A DNA stretch of 64,000 bases, from assembly GCA_000621185.1 (NCBI GenBank), contig KK211224.1, positions 296,679 to 360,678 on the forward strand, given 5' to 3'. The stretch is from Franconibacter pulveris DSM 19144. Its GTDB lineage: Bacteria > Pseudomonadota > Gammaproteobacteria > Enterobacterales > Enterobacteriaceae. The notes beneath the pieces were generated by a model. It was not told the origin of the DNA. It ran no database searches and saw nothing but the letters and a program-made list of their open reading frames with translations. The position numbers were made by a program, and so were the translations under genes. Each line of letters starts with the position of its first letter. Position 1 is the stretch's first letter. Positions 50,230 through 60,343 of this stretch are shown here, in pieces.

Positions 50230-51177
50230 TTATTTTGCCAGGCGTTTCTCAATGGCGTCCATCAACATGCCGGTGATGGAGATGGGGAATTCCGCTTCGA
50301 TTTCACGCACGCAGGTGGGGCTTGTGACGTTAATCTCCGTCAGACGGTCGCCGATGATATCCAGGCCTACAAAAATCAGCCCTTTCTCTTTCAGCGTCGG
50401 CGCTACGCGGCGGGCAATCGCCCAGTCGCTGTCGCTCAGCGGACGCGGTTCGCCACGGCCGCCCGCCGCCAGGTTGCCGCGCGTTTCGCCGCCCTGCGGA
50501 ATACGCGCCAGGCAGTAAGGCACCGGCTCGCCATCCACCACCAGTACGCGCTTGTCGCCATCTTTAATGGCTGGCAGGTAATTCTGCGCCATGCAGTAGC
50601 GGCTGCCGAGCAGCGTCAGGGTTTCTGCAATTACCGAAAGGTTCGGGTCGCCTTCTTTGACGCGGAAAATAGAGGTGCCGCCCATGCCGTCCAGCGGTTT
50701 GAGGATGATATCGCCATGCTTTTGCCAGAACGCTTTCAGTTGCGCTTTATTGCGGGTCACCAGCGTTTCCGGAGTCAGGTCCGGGAACCAGGCGGTGAAC
50801 AGCTTTTCGTTGCAGTCGCGCAGGCTCTGCGGCTTGTTGACGATAAGGGTGCCTTTCTCTTCGGCGCGCTCAAGAATATAGGTCGCGTAAATGAATTCGG
50901 TATCAAACGGCGGGTCTTTGCGCATCAGGATGACGTCGAGATCGGCGAGTTCGATATCCTGCTCGTTGCCGAATTCATACCACTTGTCGTAGTTCTGTTC
51001 CACGCTGACGCGACGAGTGCGGGCGCGCGCTTCGCCGTTAATCAGGTAAAGATCCGCCATCTCCATATAGTGCAGCTCATATCCGCGGCGCTGCGCTTCC
51101 AGCAGCATAGCGAAGCTGGTGTCTTTTTTAATATTAATGGTTGCGATGGGGTCCATCACGATGCCGAGCTTAATCAT
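50230..51177 (-). CDS. gshB: Glutathione synthetase
   Basis: GshB joins gamma-glutamylcysteine and glycine using ATP. The 315-residue ATP-grasp protein begins [21 protein letters not shown] and has [14 protein letters not shown] near residue 160, [13 protein letters not shown] near 230 (the glycine-rich lid), and [11 protein letters not shown] near 267. Length fits E. coli (316). rsmE ends 12 bp upstream on the same strand, and the two are probably cotranscribed. Confidence 0.98.
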   Translation of the reverse strand: MIKLGIVMDPIATINIKKDTSFAMLLEAQRRGYELHYMEMADLYLINGEARARTRRVSVEQNYDKWYEFGNEQDIELADLDVILMRKDPPFDTEFIYATYILERAEEKGTLIVNKPQSLRDCNEKLFTAWFPDLTPETLVTRNKAQLKAFWQKHGDIILKPLDGMGGTSIFRVKEGDPNLSVIAETLTLLGSRYCMAQNYLPAIKDGDKRVLVVDGEPVPYCLARIPQGGETRGNLAAGGRGEPRPLSDSDWAIARRVAPTLKEKGLIFVGLDIIGDRLTEINVTSPTCVREIEAEFPISITGMLMDAIEKRLAK

Positions 51178-51189
51178 TCTCTTTCTCCT

Positions 51190-51921
51190 TTAGCCCAGAT
51201 CGCCAAAACGCACCTGTAGCGCGGTGATGGCGGTGAGCGCGGTAGTCTCAGTGCGCAGAACGCGAGGTCCCAACAGAATATCAGTAAAATGGTAGCGCGC
51301 CGTCATGGCGATTTCATCCGCCGACAGGCCGCCTTCCGGGCCGATCAGCAACCGCACGCGCTCAACCGGCAGCGGCAGCGTGTTGATGCTGTGCGCCGCG
51401 CGCGGGTGAAGATTGAGTTTTAAACCCTCATCCTGCTCGGCGCACCAGGCTTCCAGATCCATTGCCGGGCGAATCTCCGGCACGCGGTTGCGGCCGCACT
51501 GCTCGCAGGCGGCGATAGCGATTTTCTGCCACTGCTGGATTTTTTTATTCAGCCGTTCGGCATCAAGCTTAACGCCGCAGCGCTCAGAAAACAGCGGCGT
51601 AATGGTATTCACGCCCAGCTCTATCGATTTCTGGATAGTGAATTCCATTTTTTCGCCGCGCGACATCACCTGGCCCAGATGCAGATGCAGCGGCGACTCG
51701 CGGTCCGCCACTTCGCCTTTCAGCACCGTCACCCGCACGCTCTTTTTATCGGCGTGGGTGATTTCAGCATCGAAGACCTGGTTGCTGCCGTCGAATAAGT
51801 GTAATGCCTGACCCGGCCCCATGCGCAGTACGCGGCCAACATGGTTGGCGGCGTCTTCGCAAAGCGCAAGCTCATGGCCCGGGACAATCGGTTCGGGATG
51901 GTAAATGCGGGGAATTCGCAT
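51190..51921 (-). CDS. rsmE: 16S rRNA m3U1498 methyltransferase
   Basis: RsmE methylates U1498 of 16S rRNA. The 243-residue SPOUT-family protein begins [10 protein letters not shown], has [19 protein letters not shown] in the N-terminal PUA-like domain, and ends with the knot motifs [13 protein letters not shown] and [16 protein letters not shown], which bind S-adenosylmethionine. The start at 51921 fits the family; a frame to 51942 adds seven residues. endA lies 75 bp upstream. Confidence 0.97.
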   Translation of the reverse strand: MRIPRIYHPEPIVPGHELALCEDAANHVGRVLRMGPGQALHLFDGSNQVFDAEITHADKKSVRVTVLKGEVADRESPLHLHLGQVMSRGEKMEFTIQKSIELGVNTITPLFSERCGVKLDAERLNKKIQQWQKIAIAACEQCGRNRVPEIRPAMDLEAWCAEQDEGLKLNLHPRAAHSINTLPLPVERVRLLIGPEGGLSADEIAMTARYHFTDILLGPRVLRTETTALTAITALQVRFGDLG

Positions 51922-51996
51922 AAGGTTATTATCTGCCAGCAAGGGCGCGCCCGGCTTTCTGCGGAGCGCGCGATAAACAATGCCCGCTAGTGTAGG

Positions 51997-52704
51997 TTAG
52001 CGCTTTTGCGCCTGGCAAGCCTGCTGAACATAAGGGTTGTGGTTGCCCTGTACGCGAGCGATGCGCTCGTCGCGGGTACATTCCCACGCCGTTACCGGGT
52101 AGAGCTTGTTCCAGGCTTCAAACAGCTGCGTCTGCTGGCGTGAAAGGGAAAGCTTGTACTGGTCGCGCATGTAGAAATAGGTGCGGGCGATGGCGCCGCG
52201 GGCGCGGGCAGGCGGCTCAGCGGATTTGTCTTTGAAATCGACCTTCATTTCACACTGTCCGTACTGGCCTTCGCCCCCTTTCCACTGGTTGTAGAGGAAA
52301 TTTCCACGGTCGCCGTTCACTTCGCCTACCGCAGGTTGCAGGTTATGCAGGTCGATTTCCATCTGGCGGTAAACCGGATCTTTATCGCAGTTTTTACGTC
52401 CGCCATCCTGCCAGCACTGACGCTGGTGGCCGAACTGCCAGGCGGGCACGACGTGCTCCCACTCAATGCGCGAAGCGCGGTTCTCGTTTTTACGCACTTT
52501 GTAGCCGCAAGACGCCAGATCCGGAATGCCCTTTTTCCCCTGCCAGGTAATCTTGCAGCCGCAGTAAAAATCACCCGGTGCGTCAGCGTTTACTTTCACG
52601 CTGGCAGCCTTGGCCTGAGAAAAACTATGAATGCCTGCGGCGAATGAACCGCCGGAAAGCAGGGCGGCGGTTAGCGCCACCGTAAGCGAAATTTTGCGAG
52701 ACAT
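51997..52704 (-). CDS. endA: Periplasmic endonuclease I
   Basis: EndA is a nonspecific DNase of the periplasm. The 235-residue protein has a signal peptide ([19 protein letters not shown] ending SFA) and a His-Asn-type nuclease site in EWEHVVPAW and later [17 protein letters not shown]. Several cysteines (CGCKI, QCW, KNC) suggest disulfides. The start at 52704 begins with the signal peptide; an open frame to 52980 overlaps sprT and is rejected. Confidence 0.97.
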   Translation of the reverse strand: MSRKISLTVALTAALLSGGSFAAGIHSFSQAKAASVKVNADAPGDFYCGCKITWQGKKGIPDLASCGYKVRKNENRASRIEWEHVVPAWQFGHQRQCWQDGGRKNCDKDPVYRQMEIDLHNLQPAVGEVNGDRGNFLYNQWKGGEGQYGQCEMKVDFKDKSAEPPARARGAIARTYFYMRDQYKLSLSRQQTQLFEAWNKLYPVTAWECTRDERIARVQGNHNPYVQQACQAQKR

Positions 52705-52786
52705 CTTCCAACTCCATGTGACAAGTGCTCGCACCGTAGCGAAGGAAAGCGTCAGAAGCAATTCAAAGGCGCTTAAAATTTCCGGT

Positions 52787-53299
52787 TCAGGATAAAGGCG
52801 GGGTTTCCGGGCGCAATTTTTCGCCGCAGCGCACGCAGCGGTACTCTGTTTCACCGCGCAGCACGCGGTTGTGGCGCCGTACGGTAAGCTGATGTTGCTG
52901 GCAACTGCAGCGGTAGGGATAGGTGTTGCGGCGAACGGAGTCCAGTTCAAACTGGTGCGTACGGCGCGCCGGCACGCCAAGCACCGCTTCCATCATCCAT
53001 TTCCACTCTTTGCCGTGCGGCGCGACGCGTCCGAAATGTTTCCAGACCAACAGATGCGCCAGCTCATGCGGCACCACTTCTTCATAAAACGCCTGCTGGT
53101 TTTCCAGCAGCAACACCGGGTTGAGGCGAATTTCGTAGCTCTCAAGCCAGGCGGTGCCTGCCGCCGTGCCGCGCTGTTGATAAACGATTTTCGGCTCGGG
53201 ATAGTTCCGCCCAAGATGAAGGTTTGCGCGCTGCAGGTTTTCGCGCAGGCTGCGCATAACGGCCTGTTGAACGGCGATAGGGAGACGTGGGGTTTTCAT
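52787..53299 (-). CDS. sprT: SprT family zinc metalloprotein
   Basis: SprT is a conserved cytoplasmic metalloprotein of unclear role, similar in fold to Spartan proteases. The 170-residue protein has the HELAH metal site (His78, Glu79, His82), and the C-terminal pair YRCSCQQ and YRCVRCGEK that forms a zinc ribbon. The start at 53299 gives [11 protein letters not shown]. coli SprT is 165 residues. endA lies 82 bp downstream and galP 82 bp upstream on the same strand. Confidence 0.96.
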   Translation of the reverse strand: MKTPRLPIAVQQAVMRSLRENLQRANLHLGRNYPEPKIVYQQRGTAAGTAWLESYEIRLNPVLLLENQQAFYEEVVPHELAHLLVWKHFGRVAPHGKEWKWMMEAVLGVPARRTHQFELDSVRRNTYPYRCSCQQHQLTVRRHNRVLRGETEYRCVRCGEKLRPETPPLS

Positions 53300-53349
53300 A
53301 ACGGCAGAGCATAGAGAATGGCGGGAAGGAGGGCAAGCGGCGGAAATAA

Positions 53350-53373
53350 GCCTCCCCCCGTGAGGGGAGAGGC
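53350..53373. repeat. REP-like palindrome after galP
   Basis: GCCTCCCCCC, a GTGA loop and GGGGAGAGGC form a palindrome between the galP end and sprT. It could also act as a terminator for galP, although no T run follows on the minus strand. Confidence 0.5.
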
Positions 53374-53381
53374 CTGAAAGG

Positions 53382-54776
53382 TTAGTCGTGGGCGCCAATC
53401 TCGCGCAGGCGACGGCCTTTCATCAGGTTACGTTCAATATGCTCAAGCGAAACGTGCTTGGTTTCTGGCACCAGCCAGACAGTCAACACGATAAAGAAGA
53501 GGTTCAGCGCCGCGTATACCCAGAAGGTGTTGGCGTTGCCCAGCGTGTTGAGCATGGTCAGGAAGGTGGCGCCGACAATCATGTTGGCTATCCAGTTAGT
53601 CGCGGTGGAGAGCGTGATACCGAAATCGCGGCCTTTCAGCGGCTGGATTTCAGAACACAGCACCCAAATCAGCGGACCGGCGCTCATCGCGAAGCCGATA
53701 ATAAACATCAACAGCATCGCCACGGCAAAGTACTGCGCCGTCGGAGTGTGAATACCCAGATGCAGCATGGTGCCGAGAATGCCCATGCCCGACGCCATCA
53801 CGATAAAGCCCAGGATAAGCGTCGGCTTGCGGCCCCAACGGTCCACCAGACCGATAGCGATAAAGGTCGCCAGCACGTTAGTCAGGCCAACAATAACGGT
53901 GCCCCACATCTGCTCGTTGGTATTGGAATAGCCCGCCAGTTCAAAGATTTTCGGCGCGTAGTACATGATGACGTTCATGCCGGTGAACTGCTGCATCACC
54001 TGAAGCAGCACCCCCAGGAAGACGGCGCGGCGGAAGTTGCTGTTCTCCTTGAACAGCGCCCAGCCGCTCTGTTTTACCTTCAGGCTTTCACGGATCTCTT
54101 CAAGCTCATTGCGCGCCTCGGCGCTGGAGTCGCGCAGACGCATCAGCACGCGCTCCGCATCGTGGAAGCGGCGTTTGGCGGCGAACCAGCGCGGGCTGTC
54201 CGGCAGGAAGAAAACGCCAATCAGCAGCAGAACCGCCGGAATGGTGATGACGCCCAGCATCCAGCGCCAGTTGCCGGTATAGCTGAAGGCGGTGTCCGAA
54301 AGGTACGCGCCCAGGATCCCGATGGTAATCATCAGCTGATACATGGAGATCATGCTGCCGCGGATTTTTTCCGGCGCAATCTCAGAGAGATAGAGCGGGG
54401 CGGTGTAGGAAGCGATACCTACCGCCAGGCCCAGCAGTACGCGGGAAACAATCAGGACTTCTACGTTCGGCGCGAAAGCGGAGCAGAGCGAGCCTGCCAC
54501 AAACAGCACCGAGCCAATCATCAGACTCTTTTTACGCCCGAGGCTGGATGAGAGCCAGCCGCTGCCCACCGCGCCAACCGCCGCGCCGAACATCATCGAG
54601 CTGACCACCCACTCCTGCTGGTGTGAAGTAATCTGGAAATCATCGGCAATAAAGGGCAACGCGCCCGCAATCACGCCAATGTCGAGGCCAAAAAGCAGTC
54701 CCGCCAGGGCCGCGAGAAAACAGACAAAGAACGTCATGGCCTTGTTTGAACGCCCCTGTTTTTTATTGTCAGGCAT
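53382..54776 (-). CDS. galP: Galactose:proton symporter
   Basis: GalP imports galactose and glucose with protons. The 464-residue protein is a 12-helix sugar-porter of the major facilitator superfamily, with the [12 protein letters not shown] motif, [15 protein letters not shown] near residue 75, [12 protein letters not shown] near 195, and [14 protein letters not shown] at the C-terminus. Length equals that of E. coli. GGAGGG precedes the start. The CRP site and a GalR/GalS operator lie 64-98 bp upstream, so it is probably induced by galactose and controlled by glucose. Confidence 0.98.
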   Translation of the reverse strand: MPDNKKQGRSNKAMTFFVCFLAALAGLLFGLDIGVIAGALPFIADDFQITSHQQEWVVSSMMFGAAVGAVGSGWLSSSLGRKKSLMIGSVLFVAGSLCSAFAPNVEVLIVSRVLLGLAVGIASYTAPLYLSEIAPEKIRGSMISMYQLMITIGILGAYLSDTAFSYTGNWRWMLGVITIPAVLLLIGVFFLPDSPRWFAAKRRFHDAERVLMRLRDSSAEARNELEEIRESLKVKQSGWALFKENSNFRRAVFLGVLLQVMQQFTGMNVIMYYAPKIFELAGYSNTNEQMWGTVIVGLTNVLATFIAIGLVDRWGRKPTLILGFIVMASGMGILGTMLHLGIHTPTAQYFAVAMLLMFIIGFAMSAGPLIWVLCSEIQPLKGRDFGITLSTATNWIANMIVGATFLTMLNTLGNANTFWVYAALNLFFIVLTVWLVPETKHVSLEHIERNLMKGRRLREIGAHD

Positions 54777-54839
54777 ACTGCCCTCCAGTTGGTATTGGTT
54801 TTATCGATGTGAATCGTAGGTTAGCGTACCGTAAAATGA

Positions 54840-54874
54840 TGTGATACGAATCACATGAGTGTAATCGGTTACAT
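54840..54874 (-). promoter_or_regulatory. CRP site and GalR/GalS operator of galP
   Basis: TGTGATACGAATCACA (54840-54855) has both perfect CRP half-sites (TGTGA and TCACA) six bases apart. GTGTAATCGGTTACAT (54859-54874) matches the GalR/GalS consensus at every fixed position but one. Centres are 19 bp apart. Known E. coli control of galP by CRP and GalR/S supports the reading. Confidence 0.85.
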
Positions 54875-55134
54875 CAATGTCAAGCTATGTAATTCGCTAA
54901 AACCTTTATTTATCAGTTTATTAGTTTAACAAGCAGCGAAGCGGCCGGATAAATTTCAGAGTAAACCGAAGCGGCATGTAACAGAATGCGTTTTTTTACC
55001 ATGCAGCAGGAATAATCTGAAAGTTTATGTAGCAGAATCACTATGTAATCGCTTTCAGAACGATACGGAAAGACAAACTGCGAGGAAGTATAGCTGGCGG
55101 AAAAGAAAGCGCAGAAAAAGCCGCCAGAAATGCA

Positions 55135-55159
55135 AAAGGCCAGCACGAGGCTGGCCTTT
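55135..55159 (-). terminator. metK terminator
   Basis: AAAGGCCAGC (55135-55144) pairs with GCTGGCCTTT (55150-55159) around an ACGAG loop, with a T-rich tail on the minus strand. The 400-bp gap to galP beyond it holds only the galP control sites. Confidence 0.85.
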
Positions 55160-55179
55160 ACGGGCAATGCGGCGAAGAT

Positions 55180-56334
55180 TTATTTCAGACCGGCAGCATC
55201 ACGCAGCAGCTGCGCTTTGTCGGTTTTTTCCCACGGGAAGTTTTCACGACCGAAGTGGCCGTACGCCGCCGTCTCTTTGTAGATCGGGTGCAGCAGATCC
55301 AGCATCTGGATAAGACCGTACGGACGCAGGTCGAAGAACTCGCGCACCAGCAGGGTCAACTGCTCGGTAGAGACTTTCTCAGTGCCGAAGGTTTCCACCA
55401 TGATAGAGGTCGGCTCCGCCACGCCGATGGCGTAGGAAACCTGAATCTCACAGCGGTCCGCCAGGCCTGCGGCAACGATGTTTTTCGCAACGTAGCGCGC
55501 AGCGTAAGCGGCAGAGCGGTCAACTTTCGACGGATCTTTACCGGAGAACGCGCCGCCGCCGTGACGGGCCATGCCGCCATAGGTATCAACGATGATCTTA
55601 CGACCGGTCAGGCCGCAGTCGCCCATCGGGCCGCCGATAACAAAACGGCCGGTCGGGTTGATGAAGAATTTGGTGGATTCATTAAGCCATTCAGCAGGCA
55701 GAACCGGCTTGATTATCTCTTCCATCACCGCTTCCTGCAGCGCTTTTTGCTCGATCTCTTCCGCGTGCTGTGTGGAAAGCACTACCGCGTCGATGCCGAC
55801 GATTTTACCGGCGTCATACTGGAAGGTGACCTGGCTTTTCGCATCCGGGCGCAGCCACGGCAGGGTGCCGTTTTTACGCACTTCAGCCTGACGCTGCACC
55901 AGACGGTGCGCGTAAGTGACAGGCGCCGGCATCAGCACGTCGGTTTCGTTAGTGGCGTAGCCAAACATCAGGCCCTGGTCGCCCGCGCCCTGCTCAAGCG
56001 GGTCGGAGCGGTCAACGCCCTGGTTGATGTCCGGGGACTGCTTGCCAATTGCGCTCAGCACCGCGCAGGAGTTGGCGTCAAAGCCCATATCGGAATGCAC
56101 GTAGCCGATTTCACGCACCGTGTTGCGGGTGATCTCTTCGATATCTACCCATGCGCTGGTGGTGATTTCACCGCCAACCAGCACCATGCCGGTTTTGACA
56201 TACGTTTCACACGCTACGCGCGCTTTTGGATCCTGTTCAAGGATAGCGTCCAGCACGGCATCGGAAATCTGGTCAGCGATTTTATCGGGATGCCCTTCTG
56301 ATACAGACTCGGACGTAAAAAGGTGTTTTGCCAT
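55180..56334 (-). CDS. metK: S-adenosylmethionine synthetase
   Basis: MetK makes S-adenosylmethionine from methionine and ATP. The 384-residue protein begins [22 protein letters not shown], with the SEGHPDK motif that binds ATP, and shows [16 protein letters not shown] (residues about 116-131) and [19 protein letters not shown] near 258, the two family signatures. Length equals that of E. coli. A possible set of MetJ boxes lies upstream. Confidence 0.99.
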   Translation of the reverse strand: MAKHLFTSESVSEGHPDKIADQISDAVLDAILEQDPKARVACETYVKTGMVLVGGEITTSAWVDIEEITRNTVREIGYVHSDMGFDANSCAVLSAIGKQSPDINQGVDRSDPLEQGAGDQGLMFGYATNETDVLMPAPVTYAHRLVQRQAEVRKNGTLPWLRPDAKSQVTFQYDAGKIVGIDAVVLSTQHAEEIEQKALQEAVMEEIIKPVLPAEWLNESTKFFINPTGRFVIGGPMGDCGLTGRKIIVDTYGGMARHGGGAFSGKDPSKVDRSAAYAARYVAKNIVAAGLADRCEIQVSYAIGVAEPTSIMVETFGTEKVSTEQLTLLVREFFDLRPYGLIQMLDLLHPIYKETAAYGHFGRENFPWEKTDKAQLLRDAAGLK

Positions 56335-56463
56335 ATTCTCTTTACCCTGGAGTAATTCGGTTAGTTCAGACTGCTGTGTAAAGGCTTCAGTCCAGTGCGA
56401 TATTCTGAACGGAAAAACGCCCTCGCGTTTAGCGGAACGGGCTGTCTGAATGTTAATCAGTAT

Positions 56464-56487
56464 AGATGGATTAACTTCTGGATGGCT
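56464..56487 (-). promoter_or_regulatory. Candidate tandem MetJ boxes upstream of metK
   Basis: Three consecutive 8-mers (AGATGGAT, TAACTTCT, GGATGGCT) resemble degenerate met boxes (AGACGTCT). They lie 130 bp upstream of metK. Only the spacing and partial matches support this. Confidence 0.45.
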
Positions 56488-56765
56488 ATTCTAGGTGAAA
56501 TCTTAACCTCATTTCCAGCGATTTTTACGCGCCGGCGCGCAGGGTAAAGAAAGGCGGAGCGGAGATTTCTGATAAGGACAGCAAAGCGGGCATTTTTATT
56601 TTGCTTTTTAACCCTGTTGTCGGTATAAAACGGCGCGCGCGGCTTATGCATTCAAGCGCACGATGGTTCCCCTCGTGTCGCCCACTTCCAGCCGGGTTAA
56701 GCAGTGATTTTTAAGGCTTTGGCTTGTCGCATACCCTAACGTATGCGTGGAGGTGATACGAAATA

Positions 56766-56909
56766 ATGAACCATTGTTATCCGCTTATTCTGGCACACCG
56801 TTCTGGTGCCTTTTCATCCCCTGCATTCTGCATATCTTCTTTGCAAACCTGCCGATGTTCCACCCATCTCGGCGCTTCTCAGGATTCCCGGGCCGGTTAC
56901 GCCTGGTGA
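56766..56909 (+). CDS. Candidate 47-codon leader ORF upstream of yqgB-speA
   Basis: An ATG at 56766, 12 bases after a GGAGG sequence, opens a 47-codon frame ending TGA at 56907-56909. It reads MNHCYPLILAHRSGAFS at its start and has five Cys and three Arg codons. It ends 17 bases before a strong hairpin followed by TTTT. I do not recognise a family. Its position suggests a leader peptide that could control speA by attenuation; this is inference, and the frame may be non-coding. Confidence 0.4.
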   Translation: MNHCYPLILAHRSGAFSSPAFCISSLQTCRCSTHLGASQDSRAGYAW

Positions 56910-56925
56910 TAACTGAACAAGGGCG

Positions 56926-56947
56926 CTCCTGAACGTTCAGGAGTTTT
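56926..56947 (+). terminator. Terminator-like hairpin in the yqgB-speA leader
   Basis: CTCCTGAACGTTCAGGAG (56926-56943) is an 18-bp perfect palindrome followed by TTTT. It lies after the candidate leader ORF and 55 bp before yqgB, where it could act as a transcription attenuator. Confidence 0.55.
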
Positions 56948-57001
56948 CTCGTGGTTTCGCCGACCCGTCATACGGAGTTCGGTTACGTGTTTTACAATGA
57001 T

Positions 57002-57148
57002 ATGGAAAAGAAACCAGTCGCTCAGCCGGGCGATCAGCGCTATCTGCTGGTGAACCCGTCTGTTTATGGGTTGTTATCGCACTGTAACACTGCGATAGTA
57101 GTTAACTGTTTTACACTTTTACTAAAACATGAGGTTCGCTATGTCTGA
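57002..57148 (+). CDS. yqgB: Small acid-stress-related protein YqgB
   Basis: The 48-residue protein resembles E. coli YqgB (43 residues) over MEKKPVAQ and [19 protein letters not shown], differing mainly in the middle and at the C-terminus. Its function is not settled. The ATG at 57002 follows a weak ribosome site. Its stop codon (57146-57148) overlaps the speA start (57141) by eight bases, suggesting translational coupling. The protein is short and somewhat hydrophobic at its C-terminus. Confidence 0.75.
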   Translation: MEKKPVAQPGDQRYLLVNPSVYGLLSHCNTAIVVNCFTLLLKHEVRYV

Positions 57149-59117
57149 CGACATGTCTTCGGTTTCCCCTTCGTCAGCAGGCGAACAGGGTGTACTACGT
57201 TCTATGCAGGAGGTGGCAATGAGCTCCCAGGAAGCCAGCAAGATGCTGCGTACTTACAATATTGCCTGGTGGGGCAATAACTATTACGACGTCAACGAGC
57301 TGGGCCATATCAGCGTTTGCCCCGATCCGGACGTCCCCGAAGCGCGCGTCGACCTCGCCAAACTGGTGAAGTCTCGTGAAGCTCAGGGCCAGCGCCTGCC
57401 CGCGCTGTTCTGCTTCCCGCAGATCCTGCAACACCGTTTGCGCTCTATTAACGCGGCGTTTAAACGCGCCCGCGAGTCTTACGGTTATAACGGCGATTAC
57501 TTCCTGGTTTATCCCATCAAGGTGAACCAGCATCGTCGCGTTATCGAATCGCTTATCCATTCCGGCGAGCCGCTGGGCCTGGAGGCAGGCTCCAAAGCGG
57601 AGCTGATGGCGGTGCTGGCGCACGCCGGGATGACGCGCTCCGTTATCGTCTGCAACGGCTATAAAGACCGTGAATATATCCGCCTGGCGCTCATTGGCGA
57701 GAAGATGGGCCATAAGGTTTATCTCGTTATCGAGAAAATGTCGGAAATCAAAATCGTGCTGGAAGAGGCGGAGCGTCTGAACGTGGTGCCGCGTCTCGGC
57801 GTGCGTGCGCGTCTGGCTTCCCAGGGTTCCGGCAAATGGCAATCGTCCGGCGGCGAAAAATCGAAATTCGGCCTCGCGGCGACGCAGGTGCTGCAACTGG
57901 TGGAGACGCTGCGCGAAGCAGGCCGTCTTGAAAGCCTGCAGCTTCTGCACTTCCACCTTGGCTCGCAGATGGCGAACATTCGCGATATCGCGACCGGCGT
58001 GCGTGAGTCGGCGCGTTTTTATGTAGAGCTGCATAAGCTTGGCGTGCAGATCCAGTGCTTTGACGTGGGCGGCGGCCTCGGCGTGGACTACGAGGGTACC
58101 CGCTCTCAGTCTGACTGCTCGGTAAACTACGGGCTTAACGAGTACGCTAACAACATTATCTGGGCTATCGGCGACGCTTGCGAAGAGAATGGGCTGCCGC
58201 ACCCGACGGTGATTACCGAGTCGGGCCGTGCGGTCACTGCGCACCATACGGTGCTGGTCTCCAATATCATCGGCGTGGAGCGTAACGAGTTCACCGACCC
58301 GACGGCGCCAGCTGAAGACGCGGCGCGCCCGCTGCAAAGCATGTGGGAAACCTGGCAGGAGATGCATGAGCCGGGTACTCGCCGCTCGCTGCGCGAATGG
58401 CTGCACGACAGCCAGATGGACCTGCACGACATCCATATCGGCTACTCCTCCGGCACGTTTAGCCTGCAGGAGCGCGCCTGGGCGGAGCAACTTTACCTGA
58501 GCCTGTGTCACGAAGTGCAAAAGCAGCTCGACCCGCAGAACCGCGCGCACCGTCCGATTATCGACGAACTGCAGGAGCGTATGGCGGATAAGATTTACGT
58601 CAACTTCTCGCTGTTCCAGTCGATGCCGGATGCGTGGGGCATCGATCAGCTGTTCCCGGTGCTGCCGCTTGAAGGGCTGGACCAGGCGCCAAGTCGCCGC
58701 GGCGTGCTGCTGGACATTACCTGCGATTCCGACGGCACCATCGATCACTATGTCGATGGCGACGGCATCGCCTCGACCATGCCGCTGCCGGAATACGATC
58801 CGGATAACGCGCCGCCGCTGGGCTTCTTTATGGTGGGCGCTTATCAGGAAATTCTGGGCAACATGCACAACCTGTTTGGCGACACCGAAGCGGTGGACGT
58901 CTTTGTCTTCCCGGACGGCAGTGTGGAAGTGGAGCTTTCCGACGAAGGCGACACCGTGGCGGACATGCTGCAATACGTGCAGTTGGATCCAAACACCCTG
59001 CTGACGCACTTCCGCGATCAGGTGAAACAGACCGGGCTTGACGAGGCGCTGCAGCAGCAGTTCCTGGAAGAGTTCGAAGCGGGACTCTACGGCTACACTT
59101 ATCTGGAAGACGAGTAA
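57141..59117 (+). CDS. speA: Biosynthetic arginine decarboxylase
   Basis: SpeA decarboxylates arginine to agmatine with pyridoxal phosphate, the first step of one route to putrescine. The 658-residue protein starts [27 protein letters not shown], has [15 protein letters not shown] with the cofactor lysine (about residue 127), [10 protein letters not shown] near 150, [13 protein letters not shown] near 275, and the C-terminal [16 protein letters not shown] region. Length equals that of E. coli. GAGG precedes the start at 57141, and the gene follows yqgB with an 8-bp overlap. speB follows 235 bp later. Confidence 0.99.
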   Translation: MSDDMSSVSPSSAGEQGVLRSMQEVAMSSQEASKMLRTYNIAWWGNNYYDVNELGHISVCPDPDVPEARVDLAKLVKSREAQGQRLPALFCFPQILQHRLRSINAAFKRARESYGYNGDYFLVYPIKVNQHRRVIESLIHSGEPLGLEAGSKAELMAVLAHAGMTRSVIVCNGYKDREYIRLALIGEKMGHKVYLVIEKMSEIKIVLEEAERLNVVPRLGVRARLASQGSGKWQSSGGEKSKFGLAATQVLQLVETLREAGRLESLQLLHFHLGSQMANIRDIATGVRESARFYVELHKLGVQIQCFDVGGGLGVDYEGTRSQSDCSVNYGLNEYANNIIWAIGDACEENGLPHPTVITESGRAVTAHHTVLVSNIIGVERNEFTDPTAPAEDAARPLQSMWETWQEMHEPGTRRSLREWLHDSQMDLHDIHIGYSSGTFSLQERAWAEQLYLSLCHEVQKQLDPQNRAHRPIIDELQERMADKIYVNFSLFQSMPDAWGIDQLFPVLPLEGLDQAPSRRGVLLDITCDSDGTIDHYVDGDGIASTMPLPEYDPDNAPPLGFFMVGAYQEILGNMHNLFGDTEAVDVFVFPDGSVEVELSDEGDTVADMLQYVQLDPNTLLTHFRDQVKQTGLDEALQQQFLEEFEAGLYGYTYLEDE

Positions 59118-59273
59118 GCGTCGTTTCGCTGGAATCACGGGGCAGGGAGGCGTTGTTCGCCGCCTGCCCGATCCGCCGGGTTAACCGTCAGCGGAGGCAG
59201 AGCGTGAGCGTCACAGGCTTGAACCTGATTGAATTACCAGCGATAATCCGCCGCAATAAGCTGTATACCCATC

Positions 59274-59312
59274 AATCCCTTCCTCGTCGGGTTTAACGAC
59301 GCGGAGGGGATT
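59274..59312 (+). terminator. Terminator between speA and speB
   Basis: AATCCC-TTCCTCGTCG pairs with CGACGCGGAGG-GGATT around a GTTTAA loop, followed by a T run of nine. It ends the speA transcript or acts as an attenuator ahead of speB, whose start codon lies 41 bp later. Confidence 0.75.
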
Positions 59313-59352
59313 TTTTTTATCTCTTTTTTCACGTAACCAAGAGGTCATGTTC

Positions 59353-60273
59353 ATGAACACCTTAGGCCATCAGTACGACAACTCCCTGGTATCCAACGCC
59401 TTTGGTTTTTTGCGTCTGCCGGTAAATTTCCAGCCGTACGACAGCGACGCGGAGTGGGTCATCACCGGCGTGCCGTTTGATATGGCGACTTCCGGCCGTG
59501 CGGGCAGCCGCTTCGGACCGGCGGCTATTCGTCAGGTTTCCACTAATCTCGCCTGGGAAGGCAACCGCTTCCCGTGGGATTTCGACATGCGCCAGCGCCT
59601 GAACGTGGTGGACTGCGGCGACCTGGTTTACGCCTTCGGCGACGCGCGTGAAATGAGTGAAAACCTGCAGGCGCATGCGGAAAAACTGCTGGCGGCAGGC
59701 AAACGCATGCTCTCTTTCGGCGGCGACCATTTTGTTACGCTGCCGCTGCTGCGCGCCCACGCCAAACATTTCGGCAAAATGGCGCTGGTGCATTTCGACG
59801 CGCACACCGATACCTACTCTAACGGCTGCGAATTCGACCACGGCACCATGTTCTACACCGCGCCGAACGAAGGGCTGATTGACCCGACCCGTTCCGTACA
59901 GATTGGTATTCGCACCGAGTTCGACAAAGACAACGGCTTTACCGTGCTGGACGCGCCGCAGGTTAACGACCGCTCCGTGGCGGACGTTGTGGCGCAGGTG
60001 AAGCAGATTGTGGGCGATATGCCGGTCTACCTGACCTTTGATATCGACTGTCTGGATCCGGCGTTCGCACCGGGCACCGGCACGCCGGTGATTGGCGGGC
60101 TGACCTCCGATCGCGCGCTTAAGCTGCTGCGCGGCATTCAGGATCTGAACATCGTCGGGATGGACATTGTAGAGGTGGCGCCGGCTTACGATCAGTCTGA
60201 CATCACCGCGCTTGCCGCGGCGACGCTGGCGCTGGAAATGCTTTACATCCAGGCGGCGAAAAAAGGCGCGTAA
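59353..60273 (+). CDS. speB: Agmatinase
   Basis: SpeB hydrolyses agmatine to putrescine and urea, the step after SpeA. The 306-residue protein has [13 protein letters not shown] (residues about 121-133), [13 protein letters not shown] near 148 and [18 protein letters not shown] near 230, the ureohydrolase dimanganese motifs. The start at 59353 is chosen over the ATG at 59347 because AGAGG is the right distance from it. The terminator at 60287-60306 follows. Confidence 0.98.
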   Translation: MNTLGHQYDNSLVSNAFGFLRLPVNFQPYDSDAEWVITGVPFDMATSGRAGSRFGPAAIRQVSTNLAWEGNRFPWDFDMRQRLNVVDCGDLVYAFGDAREMSENLQAHAEKLLAAGKRMLSFGGDHFVTLPLLRAHAKHFGKMALVHFDAHTDTYSNGCEFDHGTMFYTAPNEGLIDPTRSVQIGIRTEFDKDNGFTVLDAPQVNDRSVADVVAQVKQIVGDMPVYLTFDIDCLDPAFAPGTGTPVIGGLTSDRALKLLRGIQDLNIVGMDIVEVAPAYDQSDITALAAATLALEMLYIQAAKKGA

Positions 60274-60286
60274 GACAAGACAAAAA

Positions 60287-60308
60287 AGCCGGCGTTAACC
60301 GGCTTTTT
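60287..60308. terminator. Bidirectional terminator, speB and loiP
   Basis: AGCCGG (60287-60292) pairs with CCGGCT (60299-60304), flanked by six A and five T, between convergent genes. Confidence 0.82.
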
Positions 60309-60343
60309 CAACAGGGCGGGGGGCGTTAAGCCACCCCGCTTTT

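Noticed and set aside
52705-52980. A longer N-terminal extension of endA
   Set aside because: It would overlap sprT and put the signal peptide in the middle of the protein.
53388-54551. A 387-codon frame antisense to galP
   Set aside because: It is the reverse frame of a membrane-transporter gene with no independent start signal.
54913-55167. An 84-codon minus-strand frame between galP and metK
   Set aside because: It begins inside the metK terminator hairpin, has no ribosome site and no conserved features.
55255-56301. A 348-codon frame antisense to metK
   Set aside because: It is a shadow of metK and matches no family.
57195-59138. A 647-codon frame antisense to speA
   Set aside because: It mirrors the conserved speA gene; its translation shows no recognisable domain.
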